Assembly (NCBI GenBank): GCA_035551355.1
Contig: DASZNF010000139.1
Coordinates: forward strand, 1-64,000
Reading direction: 5' to 3'
Origin: DATATV01 sp035551355
GTDB lineage: Bacteria > Actinomycetota > Actinomycetes > Mycobacteriales > Pseudonocardiaceae
Length of the DNA: 64,000 bases
Both the position numbers and the translations under genes were made by a program. The first letter of the stretch is position 1. Each line of letters begins with the position of its first letter. The notes under the pieces are model-generated. The model was not told the DNA's origin. It saw only the letters and a program-made list of their open reading frames with translations, and ran no database searches. Below are positions 63,896 through 64,000 of this stretch, piece after piece.

Positions 63896-64000
63896 ATGGT
63901 CCGCCCACCCCTCAACGAAGCCGAGCGCGAACGCGGCACCCGACTCGGCGAGGCGTTGCGCTGTGCGCGCGGCGAGCGGACCACCGTGGAGGTCGCCGCC
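63896..64000 (+). CDS. XRE-type helix-turn-helix regulator (N-terminal fragment, runs off the window)
   Basis: The first 35 codons are visible: MVRPPLNEAERERGTRLGEA then LRCARGERTTVEVAA. This matches the start of small actinobacterial XRE regulators, often next to map, that continue with a Cro/C1 helix-turn-helix. The ATG lies 7 bases after a -10 (TAGACT), suggesting a leaderless mRNA. Confidence 0.75.
   Translation, partial: MVRPPLNEAERERGTRLGEALRCARGERTTVEVAA

Overview
This is a roughly 70% GC actinobacterial chromosome segment with frequent GTG starts and tightly overlapping genes. Mce/YrbE operons, an actinobacterial integration host factor, GarA, a sterol-degradation regulon with KstR/KstR2-like boxes and gene order close to Mycobacterium tuberculosis point to Mycobacteriales/Pseudonocardiales. 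A soil Pseudonocardiaceae member (Amycolatopsis-like) fits best. That placement is inference, because no rRNA gene lies in the window.

Region 1 (1-10.9 kb). A DNA-glycosylase-like protein, a membrane-anchored solute-binding protein, a small anchored protein and a broken alpha/beta-hydrolase remnant are followed by a Gly/His-rich membrane protein. Next, on the minus strand, comes the cluster known in M. tuberculosis as Rv1822-Rv1832: a CDP-alcohol phosphatidyltransferase, gcvH, garA, two MerR regulators around a bifunctional nuclease, and gcvP. A tandem glycine riboswitch precedes gcvP.

Region 2 (11-27.4 kb) is accessory and transport-rich. A MarR regulator, two MFS exporters with unusual C-terminal beta-sandwich repeats and a YceI protein carrying the same type of module form one locus. 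It is followed by a DUF2156 membrane protein, a divergent MFS/TetR pair with two palindromic operators, an acyl-CoA synthetase, a membrane diguanylate cyclase, another MFS protein and mihF.

Region 3 (27.4-55.1 kb) is a sterol uptake and side-chain degradation island. An operon hsd4A-ALDH-SDR-yrbE4AB-mce4ABCDEF encodes a steroid importer and is divergent from fadE26-fadE27. Then follow fadD19 with an NPD flavoprotein, echA19, a methyltransferase, another FadD, an LLM flavoprotein, a DUF35 protein with ltp4 and ltp3, cyp125 and fadA5. KstR-type boxes (TnnAACnnGTTnnA) occupy all five divergent or upstream gaps. CYP125 starts C26 oxidation, FadD19 activates C24-branched side chains, and the FadE, EchA, Hsd4A, Ltp and FadA5 proteins carry out beta-oxidation and chain cleavage.

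Region 4 (55-64 kb). Two small membrane proteins, a MarR regulator and a PRPP-synthetase paralogue interrupt the sterol genes. The ring C/D (HIP) module follows: two SDRs divergent from echA20-ipdA-ipdB-ipdC, with a KstR2-like box between them. The window ends with map and the start of an XRE regulator.

No tRNA, rRNA, CRISPR array, insertion sequence or prophage was recognised. The strongest candidate for an undescribed system is the MarR/MFS/YceI locus at 11.1-18.3 kb.
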